NCBI GenBank assembly: GCA_950295325.1
Contig: OX485803.1
Location: 21,202,001-21,266,000, forward strand
From: Polytrichum commune
Taxonomy: Eukaryota > Streptophyta > Polytrichopsida > Polytrichales > Polytrichaceae
Reading direction: 5' to 3'
Length of the DNA stretch: 64,000 nt
Shown here: piece after piece, positions 44,990 to 56,503 of the stretch
How the letters are laid out: each line of letters starts with the position of its first letter
Position numbering within the stretch: position 1 is the first letter of the stretch
Notes under the pieces: model-generated
Databases searched by the model: none
What the model was told of the DNA's origin: nothing
What the model saw: only the letters and a program-made list of their open reading frames with translations
Position numbers and translations under genes: made by a program

Positions 44990-47899
44990 GGCTCAGGTTT
45001 GTGTTGTTCCGGAGCCAGCTTGGATCAGTCCTTGCCTGCATCGATCGACGTTGGAATCTGACATGCTGGGGCGGTTGGTGGCCGTGGATGTTGCGGCCAA
45101 CTGGAAGATACAGTGAGGTGGTGTGTGCAGTTTGGAGCTTGTGAGGTCAGGAAGTTTTGTGGCCGCGTGGAAATCGTGTCCCCCCCCCCCCACTTGCAAA
45201 CGCAAGGCATAATTACCGTCTCCTGACAAAGGGGATTGATTGATTGATTTTTTATTTTATTTTATTTTGCCATTTTTCCTTTTTCATTTTTCATAGGGAA
45301 CACAGTTTGCAATCTACTCACAGTTTGCAATCTACTCAAGAGAGAAGTACGCTACAATATCATATGATATTTAGCGTCACTTATTATTTGGAGTTACACA
45401 GAGCTATATCTTTTTTTCTTTTTTTTCGGTATTGGTGTAAATTTTTTTACCAAATAAAGTTGTGTGTTCAATAACATTTGTCCAAACAACCAACTTGGCA
45501 TGTGCTACTAAAATGTGAGGTATACAATAAACAAATATAGCATTGTGTAAATCCAAATAGTACATGATGCTAAATACCATGTTTAGTGCAGCTATTTGCA
45601 TCCGTGATATTGTGTGGAGGATGAAAATGAGGATGAAACATGTTTGTTCATGCATCCAAGTTTAGGTACTTTCATCTAAAAGAGAGTAATGTCTTCCCAA
45701 AATTGGGAAGATCTTAGCAACATCGTTTGTCCAAAAAGAGGAAAATATTATATTCCCTCCCCACAAAAATGGATACTGTTTTAAGCGATGAATTTAGCCC
45801 CAAAAGATTCACTGCTACTTAGGACCTATGTGGGTGTTTTCCGGTTCATCTTTCATGTTTTCCAACTTCTACATGTTAGAGAAACGCAATGAAACTTGTA
45901 GTACGGCCACTAGAAGAAAACTTGTGTATTATGTAATCATCGTCCATGACAACTTGGCCATTGCAACTCATGGCAAGAAAATACATAAATAAATTGTTAT
46001 GGTCGTCCACCTAAAGTATTTTGGTTCCGGAACTTTGATAGTAACATACTTTGACAAGCAATGTGTTTGAAGCACCAAAGTTCTAAATGTGCGTTCTTCA
46101 CCAATAACACAATGGGATTTGTGGTGGGAGGATCAAGCAAGTGGGGTGAATGAACGACTTTGATATGATCTCACTAACTTGCTACAATAATGGCCCTGAT
46201 TTTGTGATGGCAAGAATCAACGGCTTTGATCGGGCTATGATGTAACTAATGGGGTGCATGTTTAGTGAATCTCCCACTCAATCAACCCCACTTCAAGTAG
46301 TCATCACATGGACGAACCTAGTGACACATATCTTCCCCCATTGTGGTACACCTCAAGTGGGCATGTACAGTTAGTACCAGCCTTGCCAATCCCTCACTCA
46401 TTGAGAAGACTCCTCCTTAGCTCCACGTAGATTTCCAACCCTCATCCATCCACCTTGCAAGCATTGAAGTGGATGATTTAAGTTGCCAACCGGACAACCC
46501 AAACACCACCTCATCGTACTTCACCTCATCGATGTGACGCCGGCCGGACAATGAGTACACCATTTAATTCTAGTTTGTACGCCCAAATATTAGAGAAAAA
46601 ACCCTTTTCTTGACCAAACTCGTGGGCACCTTTTAAGTCCATTCCTCCCCTAATGTTCATGCAACAAAAAAAAATGTGGTTATGATAGGATTTAGTGGAA
46701 TGCATGTCTATGATTAGTTCCGTCAATTCTATCATATATGACCAACCAATAGAAGCCCCCACCCCCTACATTACTAATTATGTGCGATTTTGGTTGCCTT
46801 TGCAAATAGATGGTTCATTTTACCCATGGAAATACCTTGGATCAAAACCAACATCCAATACCTTATAACTTTGTTTCTTCATTGGTGTAGCAACCACGGT
46901 ATAAACATGGTGTGTACTAGACTATTCAAAATTGTCGATTTTTTAGCATGAGGCAACCTAAATTGAACATATATGTGTAGTTAGTAGTTATGTTGATTAT
47001 TGAATCATTTCAAGTTTCAGCGTCACAGTTGAGATCTAGGAGTTGATTTATGATATGGTCATAAATACTAGGTTCTAAAATTATAAGAGCTCTAACATAA
47101 GATTATTCAAATACAGAAGCTTGTTCATGTGGGACCCTTGTATTCCCATGTAATATTCCCAAATTTGTCTTTGGGATCCGCATTTGAAGCCTTCTAGAGA
47201 CTAAAGGACCACTTCACACACAAGATTGAAGGCCCGGGACCATTGCAATCTAGCATCTCTCATTGGTCGAAAAGGCAGAAACCGTCCATGTTCACTTCAC
47301 ACTAGAAGGTGAAGGCTTCAAAGATGATGACCAGATGGATATGTTGAATGGAAAAATGCAAGTGTGGTGAATCAATTGCTAGCAAGTGCTCAAGAAGATG
47401 ATCAACAATAAGACAATTAAAATTTATAGACGAAGTTCACCTCCAAGTACTATAAAAGACCAAAAAAAAAAATCAAGACAAGATGGAAAGATTTGTGAAC
47501 CAAGTAGTTAGTAGTTTTCTACTTTAATAGCAATTTTTTAGGCTACAACTGATTTATTAAAGAATACAGATGCTCATATGATAACATTAGTACAAAAATT
47601 ATAGTTAGTCACCCACTCATGTCATATTCAATATCCATATCTTGAAATCATATGTTGAATTCTTCTGAAGATTCATTTGTAATAATGTTTTGGCTATTAC
47701 TTCATGTATTTTTGTAATCTCTAGTAACAAATCTTCATCATTTCTATTTACTTTAGTCAAAAAATTTAATTTCTTTGTTAAGTTCATGAATTTCTCTAGA
47801 TTACTTTCTATACTAATGATACCTCTTACTTTGCCTATAATTATCCTTTCACTTCATTTTTTGACCTTCTTGCAATGACCCATTCTTAATTTTTATATA
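44990..47899. other. Stretch without a supported gene
   Basis: It holds a poly-C tract at 45181-45190, a TTTTA-rich stretch near 45245-45290 and a short direct repeat ACAGTTTGCAATCTACTCA at 45302 and 45321. The rest is AT-rich intergenic DNA with no recognised family. Confidence 0.4.
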
Positions 47900-48640
47900 A
47901 GTTTTTATTTGTTACTTCTATCAATTCCTATCAAACTTGTCCTTGTTATTTGTACATTATTTTTTGTAGGACAATACATGTAGCAACTATATCAACTATT
48001 TGCTTTAAAGATACATCAACCTTTCTTATAATAATTCTCCATCTTCCTTTTTAGAATCCTAAAAGCATTATCTACACAAATGCTAGTAGAACTTTCAATA
48101 AAGTTCTAATTAGCTTTATAACCTTCTAAAACCTTTGGGCAACCTTTGAATGGGCTGTAAATTCATGGCCGCACAAGATATGTTGAATCTTTGATTAGCT
48201 TACGCGGATTTTTTTTACCTTTTATGCAATATTTTCCAAGTATTTTTAGTTGAAATAATATCGAATTATGCATGCTTCATGCCCATCCAAATTCGTAATT
48301 CTAAAATGCACATTTTGTATCAACAAGACCTTGTAATACACACAAGTAAAGTGATTTTCAACAATAATAATTTTCTTCCTCAATTATAGAAGTAAGAATA
48401 GAAATGTGGGATCTACCAACTGCTCTAATAATATGAGGAATCCCATGAAGTGTCTTAAATCTTTGTATAAAATCCTAAAATATTTTGAACTTGGAAATTA
48501 TACAAAAGTGAATTGCAAATAAATTCTTACCAATCTACAAAAGTTTATCACAATTTTTGAAATTGTATTTTTAGCCATCCCTAATACTTCTCCTACAATA
48601 CACAACATGTTTCCAATTCCGAGCCTTTGTAATGCCATTC
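47900..48640 (-). pseudogene. PIF/Harbinger-type transposase remnant (DDE_Tnp_4)
   Basis: Reading the reverse strand in one main frame gives IGKNLFAI, then LHGIPHIIRAVGRSHISILT, then KSLYLCVLQGLVDTKCAF, then RPxIYSPFKGCPKVLEGYKA and NAFRILKRKMENYYKK. This order (IP.IIGaiDGSHI, YY..K.LY...LQ.lVD, PF, N..FG.LK.R) is the Harbinger nuclease pattern. The first catalytic Asp of the usual IDGSH is Gly here (VGRSH), and at least six in-frame stops occur. No TIR was found around it. It could be a decayed relative of the element that once moved the Tourist-like MITEs in this window. Confidence 0.75.
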
Positions 48641-48837
48641 CAACTCACTTTCAATTGAAATGGCCTCTCTCATACATGTATTTTTCCTCTGTAAATACGG
48701 ACCTAAGCTATATAACAAGTAGAATAGGACTACCTTTCTTTTTTCATCAATAAAATATAAAATGATCCGTTCTCACTTTACACTAATATACTTGAAGGAC
48801 CGTGACTACACAAAAATGACTATCCCAACACTCATGG

Positions 48838-49813
48838 TGTCACAACCCTTGCTAGCTCCCCTTAACTATATTGACCATTTTCATTTCTAACAAGGATCAT
48901 GAGTGCTAACCCTTCACATTCTGCCATGCTAATGATTAGCTCCTCCTACCCCAGACCTTATAGTTCAGAGGAGGAGATCCAACCCTCCTACTTTGCTTTC
49001 GGGACTCACCCTTTAATCGGTAACCAATTCTTAGATGTGGACTCCCACCCATAGAAGTCCAATCTTATGTTGATCATCGCGTTGCCAGAGCAACATTATA
49101 AGAACCCGAACCATATTAGATAACTATGGTCTCACATTGGGCCAATGCCCATGGAGGCCGTGCCGTTCGGCCTCGGGTGGGTGAGGCCACACCACCTCAC
49201 CCATATAAGCCTCTAGCACTCTAGGTAGGGCCCCTACCCCACCGTCAAGAAACTTTTTGTCTCTCTACCAAGAGTTGGGGCCAAGTAGACATTTTTCCTT
49301 AGCCGCTGGGCCTAGAAGCCCCTAGAAAGCTTCAAACCATCATAACTTCCTTATGTGATCTTTGATGTTAACAAGCAACCACTCCATCTTTATTTACACT
49401 TCACGTAGATACCGATGGACTCCTCAATTTTGCCATTTGGACAAGTAGTAAGGAAGTTACGCCTATTCAAACCTTGGCAGTCCCGGGAGCCACTCCCAGA
49501 CCACTGTTGTACCAGGGCTCTATCCCGGGACAGCGCCCCACTCAAATTGCTATATCCCTTAACTCACACCTTCGATTGAGGTGTTCTTTGGCATTCTAGA
49601 ATCTACACACCATAAGCTACGCATAGCTCATGGCCTTACCCTCGTGTCTCCTAGTCTCCAAGGATGGGAGGCGTTCCCAACGCCCGGGGCCCTCATCCAC
49701 ACTAGGATCACTTGGGCCCTCTCACCAACGGCACCACAAGTCCCGGGTGTCACTCTGGGGTTCCTCTTGTACCCATGATGTTTCGGACACTCCTCATGGA
49801 GAGGTGCGTGACA
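48838..49813 (-). mobile_element. Solo LTR (LTR family 1), most diverged copy
   Basis: 976 bp, ends TGTCAC...GTGACA, flanked by CATGG (48833-48837) and TATGG (49814-49818), one mismatch. It carries more substitutions than the other copies and a degraded palindrome at 49515-49540, so it is probably the oldest insertion. Confidence 0.9.
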
Positions 49814-50274
49814 TATGGTACACAACCTTTCGATAAGAGTCAAAGGCCCTCACCATTAGGTGGTCATGGCCATGTGGCTTGTGTGTGAAGTGGCCCTATA
49901 TCCAAGTTAATTATGTGCTAGTAGAGTTGATTAGGGGACTTGCCACCAATGTGTTGGCCTCCAAACTTTGCAACAGTTGTGTGACAATGTCTGGGGAGAA
50001 CTAGTATTTAGTGTAATGGCAACCGGTTGGTTTTGTGAAAAGTCCGGTTGAATTGGGAAAGTGGAGGATGTGAAACCGGTGCTTTAAAAAAAAAAAAAAC
50101 GGATTTCAACTGGCAACCATTTTGAGGAGGAGGATTTTTGCCCAAATGAATTGTAAAATAAGTAGATATCATCCAGTTTGATTCATTTAGGACTGGATAT
50201 CATATGGTTCCTAGGGTTTAGGTTATGTGTTCATTGTAGGCTTGTAGCGATTTGGCGAATGGCGGATAGGCGAA
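49814..50274. other. Short intergenic stretch
   Basis: A-rich run near 50085-50099. Several ACCGG/CCGGTT words as in the region around 20340-20480. No gene is seen. Confidence 0.4.
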
Positions 50275-50945
50275 GCTTTTGCTTCATTATTGCATTTCAT
50301 TGTTGACGGCTAGTGTTTAGAATGTATTATGAGTGTGTCTATGGAAGATCTTCGTGGTGATCTTGATAATGTACTAATGAAAGCCATAGCTTTGTGGAGG
50401 AACTCTACAAAGTTTAGATGGTTGTTTTCACCTTCTCATAGATACCTTTTAGGGTATTTTCCTCTTGAAGGTGAAGATGACACTACTGATTTTAACTCTA
50501 ACACTTGATGACTTTCATTTTTGTACATAGTATGGTATGTTAGGTTAAATAACTGTTATGGATAAATAATTAATCATTAAGTTGATGTATTGTTGTTGTT
50601 TCTTGTATGTAATGAATTGTTGATCATTGTTGTTGGATGTTGATATCATTACATATTATTATTGTATGTTGATATGTTCTTTGGACGTTGTTGTTGAATG
50701 ATGTATATTGTTTGTAGATATAATTTTGTTACATTGAAAACCGGCTTACTTATCAATGCCCAAGTTTTTGGTCGGTTGTCATTACAATGAAGAGGAAATT
50801 AGCCGGCACTTGAATAAAAATATGAGATATTGGCCGGCTCAAATTAATGGCAACAAATTTGCAACTGGTCAAATCCTGAAAAAACTGGTAGAAGTTGTGA
50901 AGGGGAGGATTTTAGCTGGTTGAGCTCAAAAATCTCCCAAACTCT
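50275..50945 (+). pseudogene. Two-exon unknown ORF, family copy B
   Basis: The opposite-orientation relative of 20299-21012. Exon one is 50332-50508, encoding MSVSMEDLRGDLDNVL...FPLEGEDD and ending in TGA. A later exon (about 50733-50921) encodes KPAYLSMPKFLVGCHYNEEE and ends KGRILAG-stop. It is preceded by TTTGTAG. Over about 60 codons of the last exon the two copies differ at many bases without a stop or frameshift. Copy B has a 9-bp insertion plus an in-frame TGA just before KPAYL, at the exon edge. Unknown family. Confidence 0.45.
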
Positions 50946-52027
50946 GTTGTGTGAGCAACTGCCGGTGTCCAGTTCCCACCTTGTTATCGACGTAGATGTT
51001 GTTTTAACAAAATAATGCAAGCACTGAATAATGTTACTCAGAATTTTAGAAGATTCTCTTTCTATTTCATTATAATCACACAGATCCTCCCTGATATATT
51101 ATCATTTGAACCGTGAACGATGTGTATATGAGGTCTACATCCTGAGCACAGACTCTAATGTCATCTTAACATCATTGTCTTTCAGTTGTCTGTTCATAAC
51201 TCCATAGCTTGTCATAAACCACTTCAATGACAGGTACAGGTGATTAATAAAGATGAGTGACCAGGAAAGGCCCACGCCTTTGGACTGGTGTTCATCTAAC
51301 TTACACACTCACATAAGTTCATCTGAAGATGGACAGCGTGCATTTGGCCACAATCGCTTTTGAAGATTCTCACCGATAACGGCAGGGTTGTTGGGCTTCT
51401 TAAGATATTGATTCACGGCAGGGATGTTGGGCTTCTCAACCTTGCCGTCGGGGGTGAACATTATATTAAACATTTTGGGACTTTTGAGTTTCCCAAAATT
51501 GAAAAACATGTGTACTGTTGCCCATCGGGAACACGGGAACGCCATTGGGAACGTGGCTGGGACCACTTTTGGGAACCTGGGAACACGGCAGGGAGCACCT
51601 ATCAAACGACAAGGGAACGTGAGGGAACGCTCATGGGGACTACTGGATGTGCTTTGCGTGACATGAGCATTGGTGAGTCATGGATATGGGAACAATTAAT
51701 TCTGATAATGTTTGCATCCATGCATGCCTCCATAACATGCATCATGCGCACCTCTTACATAGAATATAGATAATATTCATTATTGGTTGGCATATTATAC
51801 AACATTACACATTACCCATGGACAAATGCATGACACTTTTTTGAGAAGCCTTACATTAAGGTTGTGTATACACCACACATGTGGGTATGCCATTTCTGGC
51901 AGTACGCACGTAATGCTCCTGTTGGAGTTTGAACAAAAAATATTTGGACCACCCTAGCCCCTACAATCTAAACAAAGCAAGTTTGTTTCGTGATCCAACC
52001 ACCATGCTTGTTAACCCTGTTTTTTTA
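50946..52027. other. 3' flank of transposase copy 2
   Basis: No gene is recognised. The stretch 51370-51640 contains short repeats of GGGAACAC/GGGAACG and CGGCAGGG words. It probably includes the end of the transposon, but I found no inverted end matching the far side. Confidence 0.4.
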
Positions 52028-55000
52028 TCACCGCAAAGTGCGTCCACTAGATGGTCGTCTGCCTGTTGCATGTCCATGGCAACCTTGAGGCGCTCTAGAG
52101 TCCACGACGTCCACCTCAACCACCCTCCGTCCACGCTCTGCTGTTGAACATCGTCGAAGATTATCTTTGGCAAATCCAATTTGCTCTGGTGGAATAGTAA
52201 CCCTTAAGGGCTCAACATCTTGATGTTCTGGCAGAGGCCAAGCTGCCAAAATGCAATCAATTGGTTGCTAGTCTGGAATGGAATATTTCAAGTCACGTTT
52301 CCACTTGAAGTTGGGGTTTGAGTCCCACCCACTCCATTTCTTTGATAGGTCTCTGGCGGTTGAAGTGGGAGTGAACCATTGTACAAGAATTTGGCGTGGA
52401 TGCTCTCCCGTGACATCCAAGTTGGGTGGAGACAACGCACGGCAAACCCAAATGGGTCGTACTATATATTGTTCTTGGGGACGCAATATTAGTAAATGCC
52501 CTTCATGCACATTATCGGCGATGCGGAAAGCAGGTGCGGGACGAAGGTTTGCTGGACCAACATAATGGTCATCCGGCTGGTGCTCTTCCTGAAGCTCTCC
52601 ATTATGCGAGAACGGATGTGCATCTGATTGGACTCTGCTCCGTGGCCAGAATCCCTCGGCTAATGGCAAGCCGACACTGTACACGTTAGTGAGATGTGTT
52701 TCCAATGCCTCCTTCACCCCTATCCAATATTGCAAGATATGCATGTGTGAACCCATATATGCTCCAGTGGTGTCATGGTCACATATTGATTGCCAATAGT
52801 CAATAAACCCTTGCAGACCCACAAGAACATCCTCAAGCTTGGCCATACCTCGAGGTTTCGCAGGAGAAGGGTCCCCGGATGGGAGACATGGCTCCCCTTT
52901 TATATTGGATTTCCACATCAATATACCATCTTTGGGCAACCACTCCTCGTGCGTGCTGAGCACTTTGTACTGCATAACAGGCCAACCATCATCTCGGACA
53001 TAAAATTTGAATTGTTGGGCCTTTGTGTGCCCAATGAGTTTGTTGTTACCATTGGGAATATGATCACCAACAAATGCCCTCCAGTCCGGAAGTTCCTCGA
53101 TCATATGCGGAATAACTGGAACTTTTTCCATATCCATGTACGATTTCATGAGGAGGGGGATAGTGGGGTATTCGTGTTCACGTAGGTCCATGCTCCATCT
53201 TCCAAATGATGCATCGATATCATCATGGGTGTGACCAACCAATAGGTAAGACACATGTACCTCCATGAATATTCTTTTCGCCGTGAGCAGAGACCAAAAT
53301 GCCTTTACAAACCTGCACTTGTTGTCCTTCCAGCAATTATCAAGTTGAACATGCAGAACAGGTGGAAGGGGAATAGCTGGGATGGGCTCCGTTGGTGGAG
53401 CTCGTAATCCTTCCAAACATATATCACTGCCATGAAGAATAGCACGATAAAGAGGTGACCGCCCCGAACCCTTGAATAAATTGCGAGATGATGATATTGG
53501 AGACTCCTCCAAATCCCGGAGAAGTCTCGCGAATGAACCTACAGTGTGGTTGCAATCTCTAGGGTACATATCCAGAGCATAGTGAGCATATCTCTCATCT
53601 CCATGTCCATGGGCCATCATTCCTGTTACAGAAAGTGGTAATTTTGTAAACATGTTGGTGTCTTTGTTCTTGGAAGCAAAGCATGGAGACGCAGTTTTGC
53701 CATGGTCCATTTTGTCATGAATGATAGTCAACACCTTGCGGGGGTGTTCAATTGAAAGAGCCCTCATACAACGGTACGCATTGCGTGCAGATTCTTGCTG
53801 CGCTTGGTGCCTCGCCAACTGTTTTGAAAAACCCGTGTGGGCAGCTGAACCTTTCACATGTTGAAGAATAATGGCCGACAGCGAATCACACTTTCCACAA
53901 CGAGCAAAATTGTCACCAACCCTTTTCATCACGTAGTGTTTGAAGTAGTTATTCCGTATTTTGCTCAGGGTTGAGAGTGAAATTGGTTGCAAACCGCATT
54001 TGTCGTTGACCTGCAAAATTGCCAGATAAATAACCATTATTGACCTCCTACGAAGACCAATTCAAGAGTCCCATTGCTACTTTCGCATTAAGTCATTCGT
54101 TTTATGTATACTGACAAGTATTTACACCAAGCGATGAGAACAATTATATCATATGCTTACGTCATTGATGGTGACCAAAAATTTCTTCCATTTTGTGCCG
54201 CGAGGCAAGACCATTTCAACAACGCGAGTACCATTTGGCAAAGTGCGGGCCTTGTGAGGCATCATGTCGGCTTTATCTTCCAGTAGCGTTGAAAGAGTGG
54301 CAGTAGCTTGTTGGGTGGATGTTCGATTCCGTTTCATGTTTAGATTCCCATGGTCACGTGCACGCATGCCACACTTGAATTCTGACCGGTTTCTATAGAA
54401 TGTTGTTTTTGAAATTGCAAAAATGTGTCTCCATGCTTTTTCACAGACATTGCGACCACTCAAAGTGACAACATTCCTGAAGTCGCCCGGAAGTGCATGT
54501 AATTGTCCATGGACCTCGAGTTGTTTGGCATGTCTCATGCGGCTTGAACAACTATAAAACTCGGATCACAGTTTCAGAGCCTCATCCCTAGGAAAATACC
54601 TAGTGCACTCTCGATCGCAACAAACAATTGCGGAAAGCTGACAGATACTGGAATTATCAAGTATTTGCGATTTTTTTGTTGGTTTGATATTCACGGATGT
54701 ACGCGATGAGACATATGCCCTCTTCCCTTCGTTCCTTCGTTTCTCTAGCAATTTCGTTTGCGCACGCAACCTCCATGCACCCACATGAAGATGGTGTGCA
54801 AGTGTATATCTCTGGTGGAAAACTCCAGATATTGGCCACATTCTCAATGAGTACATCGAACCCATGTCCATCATACCCTCGATTGGTTCCATAATAAGGA
54901 CCCCAACGTGATCTGGTCCAAGGCATTTGTCCTCTACACAATCCATTGGGTTGACATTACGGAAAATTCCTTTTGCAACATTTTCTCCATGTGCATTTAC

Positions 55001-55251
55001 AAGCATCACTGGAATGTTCACCCACTGCTCCCTTCGAAGCCCACTGCATTGCACATCAATATCCTCGGCACCAACTTCGATTTCTTCTTCCGTGAATACT
55101 GCCTCGGAAAGAGATAATTCCTATAGTGAACTCAAGTTAATACATGTTCAAATCATCAAACGATATTGCAATATACGGGTATATGAAATAGCAATGTGGG
55201 ATGACAATATACCTCATCCGAATTAGCAGAATCTGTATCCATTTGCTCCAT
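52028..55251 (-). pseudogene. DDE-type transposase, unclassified family, copy 2 (better preserved)
   Basis: Exons on the reverse strand are 55251-55213, 55120-54161 and 54010-52028, with GT-AG introns. Exon 1 encodes MEQMDTDSANSDE. The protein of about 1,000 residues aligns with copy 1: CCDRECTRYFPRDEAL cysteine cluster, GTKWKKFLVTIND, CGKCD, IIHDKMDHGKTASP, MMAHGHGDERYAHYALD, LHVQLDNCWKDNKC, VGHTHDDIDASFGRWSMDL, GHTKAQQFKFYVRDDG, and a C-terminal IPPEQIGFAKDNLRR. Two in-frame stops remain: TGA at 54566-54568, where copy 1 has Arg (CGA to TGA), and TAG at 52268-52270, where copy 1 has Trp (TGG to TAG). The proposed catalytic Asp residues are intact. The intron at 54011-54160 is absent from copy 1. 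The palindrome array at 55447-55926 lies just upstream. Confidence 0.8.
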
Positions 55252-55446
55252 TTTCCTAAAAAACAACACCCTTATTAATAACATTACATTATACAAGTTC
55301 CTAAGCCATAATATAATAGTGACAAGTATTTAGTAACACTCAGACAATCGACAAGGCAACCACACCTACAAGAACGAGCTCATGTCAGTGATTCTACAAT
55401 GGATGTTCTAAAAGACGCTACACATAGTAGAAACTGTGCATATGAT

Positions 55447-55926
55447 GCACTTGAAGTGGAACATCCACAGGGAAATCAAATGGGTCAAGTGGAACCTCTG
55501 GAAAGGCCCACTTGGTCAAGTAGAACATCTATGGCGATATCCACTGTTAAGTGGAAAAATGTCTTGGTCCCATTCGACGCAGCTGGCGTAAGCTCAATGA
55601 AGAATCCACTCGATCCAGGGGATACGCAACGATGGATCCATCCTATCGCGTGCTCTATGACAGATCCACTAGATCGATTAGAACTAATTGACAAGAACCT
55701 CTCAATGACCATGGACATGGGGATCCACTCGATCGAGTGGATATCTCCAAAGATGATCCACTCGATCGAGTGGATGTCTCCAAAGATGATCCACTCGATC
55801 GAGTGGATGTCTCCAAAGATGATCCACTCGATCGAGTGGATGTCTCCAAAGATGATCCACTCGATCGAGTGGATACTCTCCTACATGAAGGACCTTGCCC
55901 TAGAGGCTCCACTAGGTCCAGTAGAT
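55447..55926. repeat. Palindrome array upstream of transposase copy 2
   Basis: Five perfect copies of the 20-bp palindrome ATCCACTCGATCGAGTGGAT start at 55723, 55756, 55789, 55822 and 55855, an exact 33-bp period with 13-bp linkers. Diverged relatives lie on both sides, for example TCCACTGTTAAGTGGAA at 55540, CCACTTGGTCAAGTAGA near 55509, GATCCACTAGATCGATTAG near 55668 and TCCACTAGGTCCAGTAGA at 55908. The array starts about 200 bp upstream of the transposase ATG. Confidence 0.92.
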
Positions 55927-56102
55927 CCTCTTGGAGAAAATCCCCTTGGTATAGAACACTATATTCGTTAAATTGAGACTTTTTGGGCATTTTGAGACAT
56001 TCACAGAAATAAGAACAAGGATAAATGGAACATATATTGGAGAAAGTTGTAAGATGCGAACACTTTGAAGCGGGTGTTTAGAACAAGAACCCCATTAATA
56101 AC

Positions 56103-56385
56103 TCATATTTGGGATTGTTTAGGGTGGGCAATCCAAACCTTAGGCCAAGTTGAAGGGGAAATCTTAAAACATTCATATTATCGCACAAAAACTTGTATGA
56201 ATATGGTTTAGGTAGGGCAATCCAAACCATAGATCATATTGAAGGGGAAATATGTGAACCAATATAATATAACATACAAAATATTCCAAACTCATATTTG
56301 TGATGGTTTAGGTAGGGCACTCCAAACCTTAGACCATATGGAAGGGGAAATCATGTGACACTTATATTATTGCAAAAAAAACCAT
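56103..56385. repeat. Three tandem copies of a 94-bp unit
   Basis: Units near 56103, 56196 and 56291 share GGTTTAGGTAGGGCA.TCCAAA and TTGAAGGGGAAAT. They lie between the palindrome array and the lysine-rich exon, so they may be part of the 5' region of transposon copy 2. Confidence 0.8.
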
Positions 56386-56503
56386 ACAAAGTGTGGCATG
56401 TAAAATGCATAGCATGCTAACACCACACATCCATTGCGACCCAAAATGTTCTTGCCTATGGCCCAAAACCCTACGCCTACTATGGCCTATCTAGCCTCGG
56501 AGA

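Noticed and set aside
55723-55874. CRISPR-like array
   Set aside because: The spacers are identical 13-bp linkers, so it is a plain tandem repeat in a eukaryotic transposon setting.
55399-55971. Open frame of 190 codons with IHSIEWMSPKM repeats
   Set aside because: It is a by-product of the 33-bp palindromic tandem repeat (33 is divisible by three). No start context or homology supports it.
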